This document shows, piece after piece, positions 1 to 8,133 of a stretch of DNA of 64,000 nt. The notes under the pieces were generated by a model. That model saw only the letters and a program-made list of their open reading frames with translations, did no database searches and was not told the origin of the DNA. The translations under genes were made by a program, and so were the position numbers. How positions within the stretch are numbered: position 1 is the stretch's first letter; the number at the start of each line of letters is the position of its first letter. The stretch is from Asaia bogorensis (GTDB lineage: Bacteria; Pseudomonadota; Alphaproteobacteria; CACIAM-22H2): contig CAMDLT010000019.1 in assembly GCA_945901855.1 (NCBI GenBank), forward strand, positions 1 through 64,000. The letters are read 5' to 3'.

Positions 1-677
1 GCCGATCCGTCGTCGCGCTCGTCGAATTTTTCGGTTTCGACCGATGTCGCGTAGGGCAATTCCTGGTGGAGCTGGCGGTAAATCTGTTCGCGCGTCACTT
101 CAGCCGCGAGCAGGCGGGCGGGCAGATCCGAAACGTCGTCTTCGGGATAGAGAAACGGCCCCACGGGCAAGTTTTGCAGCAGATGGTCTTTGAGGCGCAT
201 GCAACCGTCGCCCGTTTCGGCCGATACCATGAACACCTCGCCCGCCAATCCCGTTTCGGAATAGCGCTTGGCGAGCGACAGCAGCTTGGGCGGGTCGATA
301 AGGTCGGTTTTGTTGAGCACAATGTCGGCCGAGAGATTGCGTTTGCGCAAACCGTCGATAATGAGCGCCGCCTCGTCCGCATCGGTGTGCGCGGAATCGA
401 CGACGAGCCAGCGTCGGTCGGCCTCTTCCACGCCGCGCCACGCGGCATCCACCATCGCGCGGTCGAGGCGCCGCTTGGGCTGGAAAACGCCCGGCAGATC
501 CAAAAACACGGCCTGCACGTTGGCCTCGACCAGCAGGCCGGTCACGCGGCTGCGCGTTGTCTGCACCTTGGGCGAAACGATCGCCACCTTGGCGCCGACC
601 ATGCGGTTGACGAGCGTCGATTTGCCGGCGTTCGGCGCGCCCAGCAGGGCCACAAAACCGCAGCGTGTATCTGTCAT
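1..677 (-). CDS. era: GTPase Era (3' end beyond window)
   Basis: Era is a Ras-like GTPase that binds 16S rRNA and assists 30S ribosome maturation. About 225 residues are visible. The P-loop GAPNAGKST lies at residues 13-21, the effector loop KVQTTRSR follows, G3 is DLPG (usually DTPG), and G4 is NKTD. The KH RNA-binding domain lies mostly outside the window. The ATG overlaps the rnc stop by four bases (ATGA), so the two are translationally coupled in the lepB-rnc-era operon. The identification is secure; only the C-terminus is unseen. Confidence 0.96.
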   Translation of the reverse strand, partial: MTDTRCGFVALLGAPNAGKSTLVNRMVGAKVAIVSPKVQTTRSRVTGLLVEANVQAVFLDLPGVFQPKRRLDRAMVDAAWRGVEEADRRWLVVDSAHTDADEAALIIDGLRKRNLSADIVLNKTDLIDPPKLLSLAKRYSETGLAGEVFMVSAETGDGCMRLKDHLLQNLPVGPFLYPEDDVSDLPARLLAAEVTREQIYRQLHQELPYATSVETEKFDERDDGS

Positions 678-1372
678 TTTAGATCGGCCTCCAGCCGTTG
701 CAGAAGGGCCGAGGCGGCCGCGCGCTCGGCCAGGCGTTTCGACGTGCCTTCGGCGGATGCCGGGGCGAAACCTTCGACCGAAACTTCGATCACGAACCGC
801 GGCGCGTGCGCCAAACCCTCGTGCGTGACCACGCGGTAGCGCGGCAGGCCAAGCGCGCGTCCCTGCGCCCATTCCTGCAACGCGGTCTTGGGTTCGCGCG
901 GCAATTCCGATTGCGGCTGCACCAAAGGCGCAAACAACCGTCGCACAAGTTTTTGGGCGGGCGCATAGCCGCCGTCGAGATGGATGGCCGCGACCAGCGC
1001 TTCGAACGCGTCGGCCAACACGGCCGGGTTTTCGCGCCCGCCGCCCTGGCGCTCGCTGGTGGAAAGATTGAGCGCGTCGCCCAGCCCCACCGCGCGCGCG
1101 TGGTCGGCCAATTGCTCGCGCCGCACCAGCGATGCGTGGCGCTTGGCAAGATCGCCCTCGTTTTCGGCCGGATACGATTGCGCCAGCAATTCCGCGACCG
1201 CAAGCGACACCACGCGGTCGCCCAGGAACTCCAGCCGCTCGAAATCGGCGCCCGAGCGCCTGGCGTTGCCGCGCCGCCCGAGCGAGGAGTGCGACAGCGC
1301 CGAGACCAGCAAGTCCGCATCGGCAAAGCGATAGCCGAGCGCTTCTTCGAGTTTGGCGTGGACGGCTTTCAC
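674..1372 (-). CDS. rnc: Ribonuclease III
   Basis: Endoribonuclease specific for double-stranded RNA, processing rRNA precursors and some mRNAs. The protein has 232 residues, the usual size. The signature ERLEFLGDRV starts at residue 45, giving metal ligands E45, E48 and D52; the second acidic pair is D121 and E124 in ADAFEAL. A dsRNA-binding domain occupies roughly residues 155-230, ending in an Ala-rich helix (KRLAERAAASALL). The start is 12 bases after the lepB stop and the end overlaps era by four bases, so this is the middle gene of a tight operon. Confidence 0.97.
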   Translation of the reverse strand: MKAVHAKLEEALGYRFADADLLVSALSHSSLGRRGNARRSGADFERLEFLGDRVVSLAVAELLAQSYPAENEGDLAKRHASLVRREQLADHARAVGLGDALNLSTSERQGGGRENPAVLADAFEALVAAIHLDGGYAPAQKLVRRLFAPLVQPQSELPREPKTALQEWAQGRALGLPRYRVVTHEGLAHAPRFVIEVSVEGFAPASAEGTSKRLAERAAASALLQRLEADLK

Positions 1373-1384
1373 TTTTGCCCGCGC

Positions 1385-2140
1385 CTAGCGAATCGCATCG
1401 AGCAGGCGCGTGTAGCGCGCGGCCGTGAACCATGTCCAGGGCAATACGTAGCTCGCCGTGCCGTCGGTCGAGAAGAACAGGAACTGCGCGCGGCCCACCA
1501 GATTGTCGAACGGCACGAAGCCGACTGCGCTGGGGTCGCGGCTGTCCTGGGAATTGTCGCGATGGTCGCCCATGGCGAAATAATGTCCGGGCGGTACCGT
1601 GTATTCGGGCGTGTTGTTGTAGAAACCGTCATTATGCAATTTCAAGATGCGATGCTGGCGGCCGCCCGGCAGGGTTTCGACGAACTGCGGCACGCGGCGC
1701 ACGAAGCCGCCGTCGCTTTCGAGAAAATCCTCGACGCGCTCGATCTTCGCCGCCTCGCCGTTGATGTACAGCTGGCCGCGTATCACCTGGATGCGGTCGC
1801 CGGGGAGGCCGACCAAGCGCTTGATGTAGTCGGTCTTGCCGTCGCGCGGCAGTTTGAAAACGACAACGTCGCCGCGCTCGGGCAGCGAGGACGCGATACG
1901 ACCGTCGAAAATCTTGGGAAAATACGAGATCGAGGCGAAGGAATAGCCGAACGAAAATTTCGACACAAAAAGATAATCGCCCACCAGCAATGTTGGCACC
2001 ATCGAGGCCGACGGGATGTTGAACGGCTCGTACAAGAACGTGCGAATACCAAGCGCTATCAGCCCGGCATAGCCAATCGTCTTGACGAATTCGACGAAGG
2101 AGTTGGGTTTGTGGGTCTTGGCGGCAGGCGGCAGCGACAT
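1385..2140 (-). CDS. lepB: Signal peptidase I
   Basis: Membrane serine protease that removes signal peptides from exported proteins. 251 residues. One N-terminal membrane segment lies at about residues 20-36. The catalytic serine is S46 in PSASMVPT and the general-base lysine is K107 in DYIKRLVGLPGD; the late motif MGDHRDNSQDSR is also present. The frame stays open upstream, but MSLPPAAKTH at 2140 gives the normal length and membrane topology, so I chose it. It sits between acpS and rnc, the usual alphaproteobacterial order. Confidence 0.96.
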   Translation of the reverse strand: MSLPPAAKTHKPNSFVEFVKTIGYAGLIALGIRTFLYEPFNIPSASMVPTLLVGDYLFVSKFSFGYSFASISYFPKIFDGRIASSLPERGDVVVFKLPRDGKTDYIKRLVGLPGDRIQVIRGQLYINGEAAKIERVEDFLESDGGFVRRVPQFVETLPGGRQHRILKLHNDGFYNNTPEYTVPPGHYFAMGDHRDNSQDSRDPSAVGFVPFDNLVGRAQFLFFSTDGTASYVLPWTWFTAARYTRLLDAIR

Positions 2141-2169
2141 GGAATTGGTTGCTCTTGGTTTGGCGTGAG

Positions 2170-2574
2170 TCAGGCGTTTGCAGGCAGGGCTTGGATGATC
2201 ACGATCGCCTGGGCGATCGGCGGATCGTCGGTCAGGCTCACTTCGATCTGGGCGCGCGTGCCCGGCGGCAGCAGCGTGCCCAAACGCGCGAGCGCGCCGC
2301 CCGTCAGGCGCATGGTGGGTTTGCCGCCGGGCAAATTCACGACTTCCATGTCGCGCCAATAGACGGCGTTGCGAAAGCCGGTGCCCAGCGCCTTGGCGCA
2401 GGCTTCCTTGGCCGCAAAACGGCGCGCGTAGCTGGCAGCGCGGCTGGCACGGCGTTCGGATTTGTCGCGCTCGGCGGGCGTGAAGATGCGGCGCGTAAAA
2501 CGCTCGCCAAACCGCGCCAGCGTCTGTTCGATGCGGCGAATATCGACCAGGTCCGAGCCGAGCCCGACGATCAT
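2170..2574 (-). CDS. acpS: Holo-[acyl-carrier-protein] synthase
   Basis: Transfers 4'-phosphopantetheine from CoA to a serine of acyl carrier protein, activating it for fatty-acid synthesis. 134 residues. It starts [16 protein letters not shown], containing the Mg-binding aspartate, and carries the second motif [16 protein letters not shown] with the conserved Lys-Glu. The start overlaps the rel stop by four bases (ATGA). pdxJ, which often lies between rel and acpS in related bacteria, is absent here. Confidence 0.95.
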   Translation of the reverse strand: MIVGLGSDLVDIRRIEQTLARFGERFTRRIFTPAERDKSERRASRAASYARRFAAKEACAKALGTGFRNAVYWRDMEVVNLPGGKPTMRLTGGALARLGTLLPPGTRAQIEVSLTDDPPIAQAIVIIQALPANA

Positions 2575-4880
2575 CCGCGCGCGCGCTCGGCCGAATTGAT
2601 GACGGGCGTCGCGCGCAGCGCCGCGATCACGTTGGTGAGGTGCTTCACGTCGCGCACTTCGATGTCGATGACCATCTCCCAGAATTCGGCCGTGCGGTTG
2701 ACGATCTTGAGGTTCGTGATGTTACCCGCGTTCTTGGCGATGACGGTCGACAGCGCCCCGAGCGACCCCGACGCGTTGGCGACCACCATCGCGACGCGCC
2801 CGACAAACGCCTCGCCCGCCGCATCCTCGACGTCCCACCCCACATCGAGCCAGCGCGCGGGCTGGTCGGCGAACTGCTCCAGCGTGTCGCAGTCGATCGT
2901 GTGCACGGTAACGCCCCGCCCCGTGGTGACGATGCCCACGATGCGGTCGCCCGGCAGCGGATGGCAGCAGCCCGCATAATGGATCGCCATGCCGGGGATC
3001 AGGCCCTTGATCGGCACGCTCTGGTGGTTGGTTTCTTTCGTTTTCGTCTTGCGCAGCGGCACCACGTTGGGGGGCTTGGCGGGCGCGCGGCTTTCGGGGA
3101 ACAAGATGCCGAGCACGTCGCGCTCGCCCGTCTGGCCCGCTCCCACATGCTCGATCAGATCCTCGACGCTGTCGGCCTTCAAGGGCTTGACGGCGCCCTC
3201 CAACGACTTGTCGGCATAGTCGTAGCCTTCGGCCTTGAAGGCCTTTTGCAGAATCGAGCGGCCGAGATCCAGGAATTGCTGGCGCTGCTGGGCGCGGATG
3301 AAGCGCCGGATGCGCGCGCGCGCCTTGCCGGTGACGACAAAGCGCTCCCATGTCGGCGACGGCACCTGCGCCTTCGAGGTGACGATTTCGACCTGGTCGC
3401 CGTTAGCAAGCGCCGTGCGCAGCGGCATCATGCGCCCGTTGATCTTGGCGCCGACGCAATGGTCGCCGACCTTGCTGTGCACGGCATAGGCGAAATCGAC
3501 CGGCGTCGCGCCGCGCGGCAAGGCGATCAAATCGCCCTTGGGCGTGAAGCAGAAACACTGGTCCTGGTACATCTCAAGCTTCGTGTGCTCGAGAAATTCC
3601 TCGGGGTTGGAGGCGTGCTCGAGAATGTCGAGCAGCTCGCGAAGCCAGCGGAACGAGCCCTTCGCGTCGTTCGGAACCGGGCGGCCTTCTTTGTAGGACC
3701 AATGCGCCGCGACGCCCGATTCGGCCACGTCGTGCATGTCGCGCGTGCGGATCTGGATTTCGATCCGCTGGCGCTCGGGCCCGAAAATGCCGGTATGCAG
3801 CGAGCGGTAGCCGTTGGGCTTCTGGACCGAAATATAGTCCTTGAAGCGCCCCGGCACCACGGGCCAGCGCGAATGGATGACGCCCAGGGCTCGATAGCAA
3901 TCCGCCGTTTCGGCAACCACAACACGAAACGCCATGATGTCCGAAAGCTGCTCGAACGCGACGTTCTTGGTCTGGGTCTTGCGCCAGATCGAATAGGGCG
4001 TCTTCTCGCGCCCCGTGACCTGCGCTGCAACGCCTTCTTCGGCGAGCGTGGCCACGATCTGCTCGGCGATGCGCGCCACCACGTCTTGGCCGCGCGCGCG
4101 CAGCGCCTGCAAGCGAAGCACGATCGACTCGCGCGCGTCGGGATTGATCTGGGCGAAGGCCAGATCCTCGAGCTCTTCTTGGATGCGCCGCATGCCGATG
4201 CGTTCGGCCAAGGGCGCGTAGATTTCCATCGTCTCGCGCGCGATGCGCTGGCGTTTCTCGACCTTGCCGATGAAACCGAGCGTGCGCATGTTGTGCAGCC
4301 GGTCGGCGAGCTTGACCAGCAGCACGCGGATGTCCTCGGACATGGCCAGCAGCAGCTTGCGGAAATTTTCGGCCTGCTTGGCCTTGTCCGACTGCGCCTG
4401 CAACTCCAGCCGCGAGAGCTTGGTCACGCCGTCGACCAGGCGCGCGACTTCGGGGCCGAACACGCGCTCGATCTCGTCGATGTTGGCGAGCGTGTCTTCG
4501 ACCGTGTCGTGCAGCAAGGCGGTCGCGATCGTCGCCGTGTCGAGCCGGTAGCCCGTGAGGATGCCCGCCACTTCCAGCGGATGCGAGAAGTACGGATCGC
4601 CCGATGCGCGCGTCTGGGCGCCGTGGACCTTCATCGAATAGACATAGGCCCGGTTGATCAAGTCCTCGTCGGCATCGGGGTCGTAGGCTTTGACGCGCTC
4701 GACCAGTTCGAACACGCGCATCATCGCGGGCCGCGCGCGCTTGGGCGCAACCTCGGCTTGTGCGGGTTCGTTCTTTGCGATTTCGCCCGGCGCCATTTGA
4801 CCCGGCGCAGATTCGCCCCCGACAGCCTCGCCAGGCGCAGGCCCCGCGACGTCCGTGCCGCCGTCGGCGGTCACGCGCAC
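2571..4880 (-). CDS. rel: Bifunctional (p)ppGpp synthetase/hydrolase (Rel/SpoT)
   Basis: Makes and degrades (p)ppGpp, the stringent-response alarmone. Domains in order: HD hydrolase (HDTVEDT, later RLHNMRTL), synthetase ([12 protein letters not shown]), TGS (starting near [15 protein letters not shown]) and a C-terminal ACT domain. The GTG at 4880 lies 15 bases after the rpoZ stop and would give 769 residues. The family's usual start corresponds to the Met-Met pair at residues 53-54 (about 4724). The extra N-terminal segment is rich in Ala, Gly, Glu and Pro, with APGE-like repeats; its codons have G/C third positions, so it may be real. No clear Shine-Dalgarno decides the start. Confidence 0.95.
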   Translation of the reverse strand: MRVTADGGTDVAGPAPGEAVGGESAPGQMAPGEIAKNEPAQAEVAPKRARPAMMRVFELVERVKAYDPDADEDLINRAYVYSMKVHGAQTRASGDPYFSHPLEVAGILTGYRLDTATIATALLHDTVEDTLANIDEIERVFGPEVARLVDGVTKLSRLELQAQSDKAKQAENFRKLLLAMSEDIRVLLVKLADRLHNMRTLGFIGKVEKRQRIARETMEIYAPLAERIGMRRIQEELEDLAFAQINPDARESIVLRLQALRARGQDVVARIAEQIVATLAEEGVAAQVTGREKTPYSIWRKTQTKNVAFEQLSDIMAFRVVVAETADCYRALGVIHSRWPVVPGRFKDYISVQKPNGYRSLHTGIFGPERQRIEIQIRTRDMHDVAESGVAAHWSYKEGRPVPNDAKGSFRWLRELLDILEHASNPEEFLEHTKLEMYQDQCFCFTPKGDLIALPRGATPVDFAYAVHSKVGDHCVGAKINGRMMPLRTALANGDQVEIVTSKAQVPSPTWERFVVTGKARARIRRFIRAQQRQQFLDLGRSILQKAFKAEGYDYADKSLEGAVKPLKADSVEDLIEHVGAGQTGERDVLGILFPESRAPAKPPNVVPLRKTKTKETNHQSVPIKGLIPGMAIHYAGCCHPLPGDRIVGIVTTGRGVTVHTIDCDTLEQFADQPARWLDVGWDVEDAAGEAFVGRVAMVVANASGSLGALSTVIAKNAGNITNLKIVNRTAEFWEMVIDIEVRDVKHLTNVIAALRATPVINSAERARG

Positions 4881-4895
4881 GCCGCCGAAACGCGG

Positions 4896-5300
4896 TTAGG
4901 CTTCCGTGCCGGCATCGGCATCGGCGGCACCGGCAGCGCCCGCCAGCTTTTCCTCGGCGTCTTCGATTTCCATTTCGTCTTCGATGCCGTCGAGCGTCGC
5001 GTCTTCGGGCACGCCCGCGATGTCGCGGTCGGCCGCGAGCAGTTCCATCGCGTCGTCTTCGGGCTCTTCGCTTTCGACCTGGCGCTGCAGGCCGGTGACG
5101 ACCGACTGGCGCAGAATGTCGAGATCGAGCGAGTTTTCCGCGATTTCGCGCAGCGAGATGACGGGGTTTTTGTCGTTGTCCCGTTCGACCGTCAGCGGCG
5201 AGCCCGCCTGGATTTCGCGCGCGCGCTGCGCCGCGAGCATGACCAGCTCAAAGCGGTTGGGGATACGAACGACGCAATCTTCGACCGTGACGCGAGCCAT
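4896..5300 (-). CDS. rpoZ: RNA polymerase omega subunit
   Basis: Small subunit that helps assemble the RNA polymerase core. 134 residues. The conserved N-terminus MARVTVEDC, the segment [16 protein letters not shown], and the alphaproteobacterial continuation [11 protein letters not shown] are present. The C-terminal third is very acidic and low in complexity (Glu, Asp, Ala), as is common in these bacteria. It is the first gene of the leftward operon; rel follows, an association conserved in many bacteria. Confidence 0.95.
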   Translation of the reverse strand: MARVTVEDCVVRIPNRFELVMLAAQRAREIQAGSPLTVERDNDKNPVISLREIAENSLDLDILRQSVVTGLQRQVESEEPEDDAMELLAADRDIAGVPEDATLDGIEDEMEIEDAEEKLAGAAGAADADAGTEA

Positions 5301-5409
5301 ATGTCAAATCTCCGGGGATCGGCAATACAGAGCCGTAAACAGGGCGAAAGAATATACAAGCCGCTGCAGCGCAACACAACCCTTTTCGCCACCTAAAAAC
5401 CTAGATGCC

Positions 5410-5916
5410 TCAGCGGGTTGGCGCCACCAGCGGGCGGCAGACCGTATCGGCGGGCAAGGCCGCAATCAACGCGGCAATGGACGCCCCCGTGCGGGCATGG
5501 CGCCAATCGGGCGCGATTTCGGCCAGCGGCAGCAGCACGAATGCGCGCGCCGCCAGGCGCGGATGCGGCAATTCGGGGGCGGCCATGGGCGGCGCGCGGC
5601 ACATGCCGTTGCAGTCGAGCAGATCGAGATCGAGCGTGCGCGCTTCGTTGAGCGCGCCCCGCACGCGCCCGAATTCGCGCTCGATGGCGTGCAGATGCAA
5701 AAGCAGCGCTTGCGCATCGAGGTCGGTTTCGAGCGCTGCGACCGTGTTGGCGTACCAGGGCTGGTCGGACGGCGGCCAGGGCGGGCTTTCGTAGATGCGC
5801 GCGCGCGCCGCAACGCGCGTCGGCGCCCGGTCCAGCCGGCCGAGCGCCGCTTCCAGCGTTTGCGCAGGCGTGCCCGCATCGCCCGGCAGATTAGCGCCCA
5901 GAGCGACGAGGATCAT
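5410..5916 (-). CDS. folK: 2-amino-4-hydroxy-6-hydroxymethyldihydropteridine diphosphokinase
   Basis: HPPK transfers pyrophosphate from ATP to 6-hydroxymethyl-7,8-dihydropterin in folate synthesis. 168 residues. It begins MILVALGANLPGDA (family: ALGSNLGD). The Mg/ATP motif RTLDLDLLD and the segment LPHPRLAARAFVLLPLAEIAP are both present. It is separated from rpoZ by about 110 bases and diverges from the NYN gene; no other folate gene is adjacent. Confidence 0.94.
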   Translation of the reverse strand: MILVALGANLPGDAGTPAQTLEAALGRLDRAPTRVAARARIYESPPWPPSDQPWYANTVAALETDLDAQALLLHLHAIEREFGRVRGALNEARTLDLDLLDCNGMCRAPPMAAPELPHPRLAARAFVLLPLAEIAPDWRHARTGASIAALIAALPADTVCRPLVAPTR

Positions 5917-6029
5917 GCGGTCGGGACCATGGGTGTGCTCCGGCTTGAACGCCCGCGATTTTGGCGCTAAAAAATCGCTCGGTTCATTTCAGACGAATGC
6001 GATATTCGCTTTTTCAAAGGAAGATTCCC

Positions 6030-6623
6030 ATGGCTTTTTATCCGCAGGAACGCTTGGCCCTGTTTATCGACGGCCCCAATCTTTACAACGCGGCGCGCGC
6101 GCTCAATTTCGACATCGACTATCGCCGCCTGCTGACGCTGTTCCAAAGCAAGGGGCGGCTGATCCGCGCCTTCTACTACACCGCCCTTGCCGAAGAGCAG
6201 GACTACTCGCCGATCCGTCCGCTCGTCGACTGGCTCGACTATAACGGCTTCACGATGGTGACGAAGCCGATGAAGGAATTCACCGACGCCGCCGGCCGGC
6301 GCCGCTTTCGCGGCTCGATGGACATCGAACTTGCCGTGGACATGATGGACCTTGCCGACAAGCTCGACCATGTCGTGCTGTTTTCGGGCGACGGCGATTT
6401 CTGCCGTCTGGTCGAAGCGGTGCAGCGGCGCGGCGTGCGCGTGACGGTGGTGTCGACGATCCGCTCGCAGCCGCCGATGGCTTCGGACGATCTGCGCCGC
6501 CAGGCCGACATGTTTGTCGATCTGCAAGATCTCGCCCAGCACGTCTCAAGGCCCGGCGGGCGCGACGGCGCAAGCGGCCAGCCCGCCGCCCTGCCGCCGC
6601 AAAGCGCCCCGCCCGAAGCGTAA
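6030..6623 (+). CDS. NYN-domain (LabA-like) protein
   Basis: A PIN-like NYN fold protein, a family of metal-dependent RNases or RNA-processing factors; the exact substrate is unknown. 197 residues. Acidic active-site residues appear in LALFIDGPNLYNAAR (Asp14, Asn17) and later in VVLFSGDGDFCRLVEA. The C-terminal 30 residues are Pro/Ala/Gly-rich and probably disordered. I chose the ATG at 6030 because AAAGGAAG lies just upstream; an in-frame ATG further upstream would add an unconserved-looking stretch. It is followed closely by the uracil-DNA glycosylase gene. Confidence 0.9.
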   Translation: MAFYPQERLALFIDGPNLYNAARALNFDIDYRRLLTLFQSKGRLIRAFYYTALAEEQDYSPIRPLVDWLDYNGFTMVTKPMKEFTDAAGRRRFRGSMDIELAVDMMDLADKLDHVVLFSGDGDFCRLVEAVQRRGVRVTVVSTIRSQPPMASDDLRRQADMFVDLQDLAQHVSRPGGRDGASGQPAALPPQSAPPEA

Positions 6624-6633
6624 CGCCGCCCCG

Positions 6634-7311
6634 GTGGAGGAACCGGCAAGCGACTGCGCGCTGTGCCCGCGTTTGGCGGGCTTGCGAAACGCGCTGCGCG
6701 CCCAACATCCCGATTGGCACAACGCGCCCGTGCCGGGTTTCGGCCCGCGTTCGGCGCGATTGCTGATTTTGGGCCTCGCCCCCGGGCTCAAAGGGGCCAA
6801 CCGCACGGGCCGGCCGTTCACGGGCGACTTTGCGGGCGACCTGCTGTTCGCCACGCTGAGGAAGTTTGGCTGGTCGACCGGTACCTACCGCGCGGGCCGC
6901 GAGGATGCGGCGTGGGTGCCCGACGATTTGGCGCTGGTCGATGCGCGCCTGACCAACGCCGTGCGCTGCCTGCCGCCCGCCAACAAACCGGTGCCGGCCG
7001 AGGAAAAAGCATGCCGCAAATTCCTGCTGGCCGAACTCGACGCGCTGGCAAATTTGCAGGCGATCCTGGTGCTGGGGCGCGTGGCGCACGATGCGGTGCT
7101 GGCGGCCCACGGCCTCAAACCCGCAGCGGCGACATTCGCGCATGGCGCCGTCCATGTTTTGCCCGGCGACCGGTTGCTGGCCGACAGCTACCATTGCTCG
7201 CGCTACAACACGAACACGCGCCGGCTGACGACAACGATGTTCGAAGCCGTGTTCGCCGAACTCGACAAACGCCTCGCGCGAAGGGCACGCACGACGGTCG
7301 AATCGTCGTAA
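6634..7311 (+). CDS. Uracil-DNA glycosylase, family 5 type (UdgB-like)
   Basis: Removes uracil and some deaminated bases from DNA. The Fe-S ligand start DCALCPRL, the active-site segment GLAPGLKGANRTGRPFTGD, the NAVRCLPPANKP motif (second Fe-S cysteine region) and the C-terminal SYHCSRYNTNTRRLT fit the family-5 pattern rather than family 4. The start is not certain: a GTG at 6634, just after the NYN stop, leaves about eight residues before the first cysteine. Longer versions would overlap the NYN gene. About 225 residues. Confidence 0.9.
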   Translation: MEEPASDCALCPRLAGLRNALRAQHPDWHNAPVPGFGPRSARLLILGLAPGLKGANRTGRPFTGDFAGDLLFATLRKFGWSTGTYRAGREDAAWVPDDLALVDARLTNAVRCLPPANKPVPAEEKACRKFLLAELDALANLQAILVLGRVAHDAVLAAHGLKPAAATFAHGAVHVLPGDRLLADSYHCSRYNTNTRRLTTTMFEAVFAELDKRLARRARTTVESS

Positions 7312-7536
7312 CTGACAGCGCTGGGCACAGGCTTTGAATAAGGTCGCCAATTCAGTTGAGCCAACGGGGCGGACCAAATCGACGGATCGGGCGGGGTTCC
7401 CGGGCAGCGGACCCGGCGCAAACAAAGCGAAATTCGGGATCGCTTCTGACGATTGACTCGAAGACGCGCAAGATGTGAGGCTTTGCGCAGTTCGGAAAAT
7501 GCATCCAGGAAACGCCAGGCCAACGGAGTTCGCGCC

Positions 7537-8133
7537 ATGTCGCTCAAAGATACCGCATTGATCATGGTCGGGTACCAGAACGACTATTTTGCCAAAGACG
7601 GCATCTTGCGCGGCGTCGTCGAAGAGCCCGGCCGCATCGACAGCGTGCTCGCTGCAACCGTGGCCTTGCTGACGCGGCTGCGCGACACGGATATCACGAT
7701 CGTCTCGACGCCGATCGTGCTGAAGCCGGACTATCGCGCGCTTGCGAGTCCGGTTGGAATTCTCAATGCGATCAAGGAATCCGGCGCGTTTGCGGTCGGC
7801 AGCAAAGGGGCGCAGACCGTCCCCGCGATCGCCCCTTTCGAGGATCGGATCGTCACGATCTCGGGCAAAATCGGTTTCAACGGTTTTGCGAATACCGAAC
7901 TCGACGAGATCCTCAAACGGCGCGGCATCAAGAATGTCTGGCTTGCCGGCATGGTCACGTCGCTGTGCATCGATTCGACGGGGCGCGCCGCGTACGAGCG
8001 CGGCTACAACGTTTCGGTCCTCAGCGACTGCACCTCGTCGCGCACGGCGGTCGAACAGAATTTTTTCTGTTCGACGGTCTTCCCGCTCTACGGCAGCGTG
8101 ATCGTCGGTTCGGAACTGAAGATCGCGGCTTGA
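7537..8133 (+). CDS. Isochorismatase-family cysteine hydrolase
   Basis: Alpha/beta hydrolase of the isochorismatase superfamily, which cleaves C-N or ether bonds in small molecules; substrate unknown. 198 residues. The catalytic triad is visible: Asp16 (YQNDYF), Lys111 (SGKIGF) and Cys144 (MVTSLCIDSTG), followed by the typical AAYERGY. The start has GGAG about 11 bases upstream. The stop overlaps the start of a hybrid histidine kinase (TTGA), so enzyme and sensor are probably co-translated. A 225-base gap with no gene precedes it. Confidence 0.9.
   Translation: MSLKDTALIMVGYQNDYFAKDGILRGVVEEPGRIDSVLAATVALLTRLRDTDITIVSTPIVLKPDYRALASPVGILNAIKESGAFAVGSKGAQTVPAIAPFEDRIVTISGKIGFNGFANTELDEILKRRGIKNVWLAGMVTSLCIDSTGRAAYERGYNVSVLSDCTSSRTAVEQNFFCSTVFPLYGSVIVGSELKIAA

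Noticed and set aside
2640-5396. A very long open frame on the plus strand antisense to rel and rpoZ
   Set aside because: Arg/His/Asp-rich shadow of GC-rich coding DNA, with no recognisable domain; the opposite strand encodes clear Rel and omega.
5301-5409. tRNA or small RNA between rpoZ and folK
   Set aside because: No cloverleaf, T-loop or CCA-type end found; only a short untranslated region.
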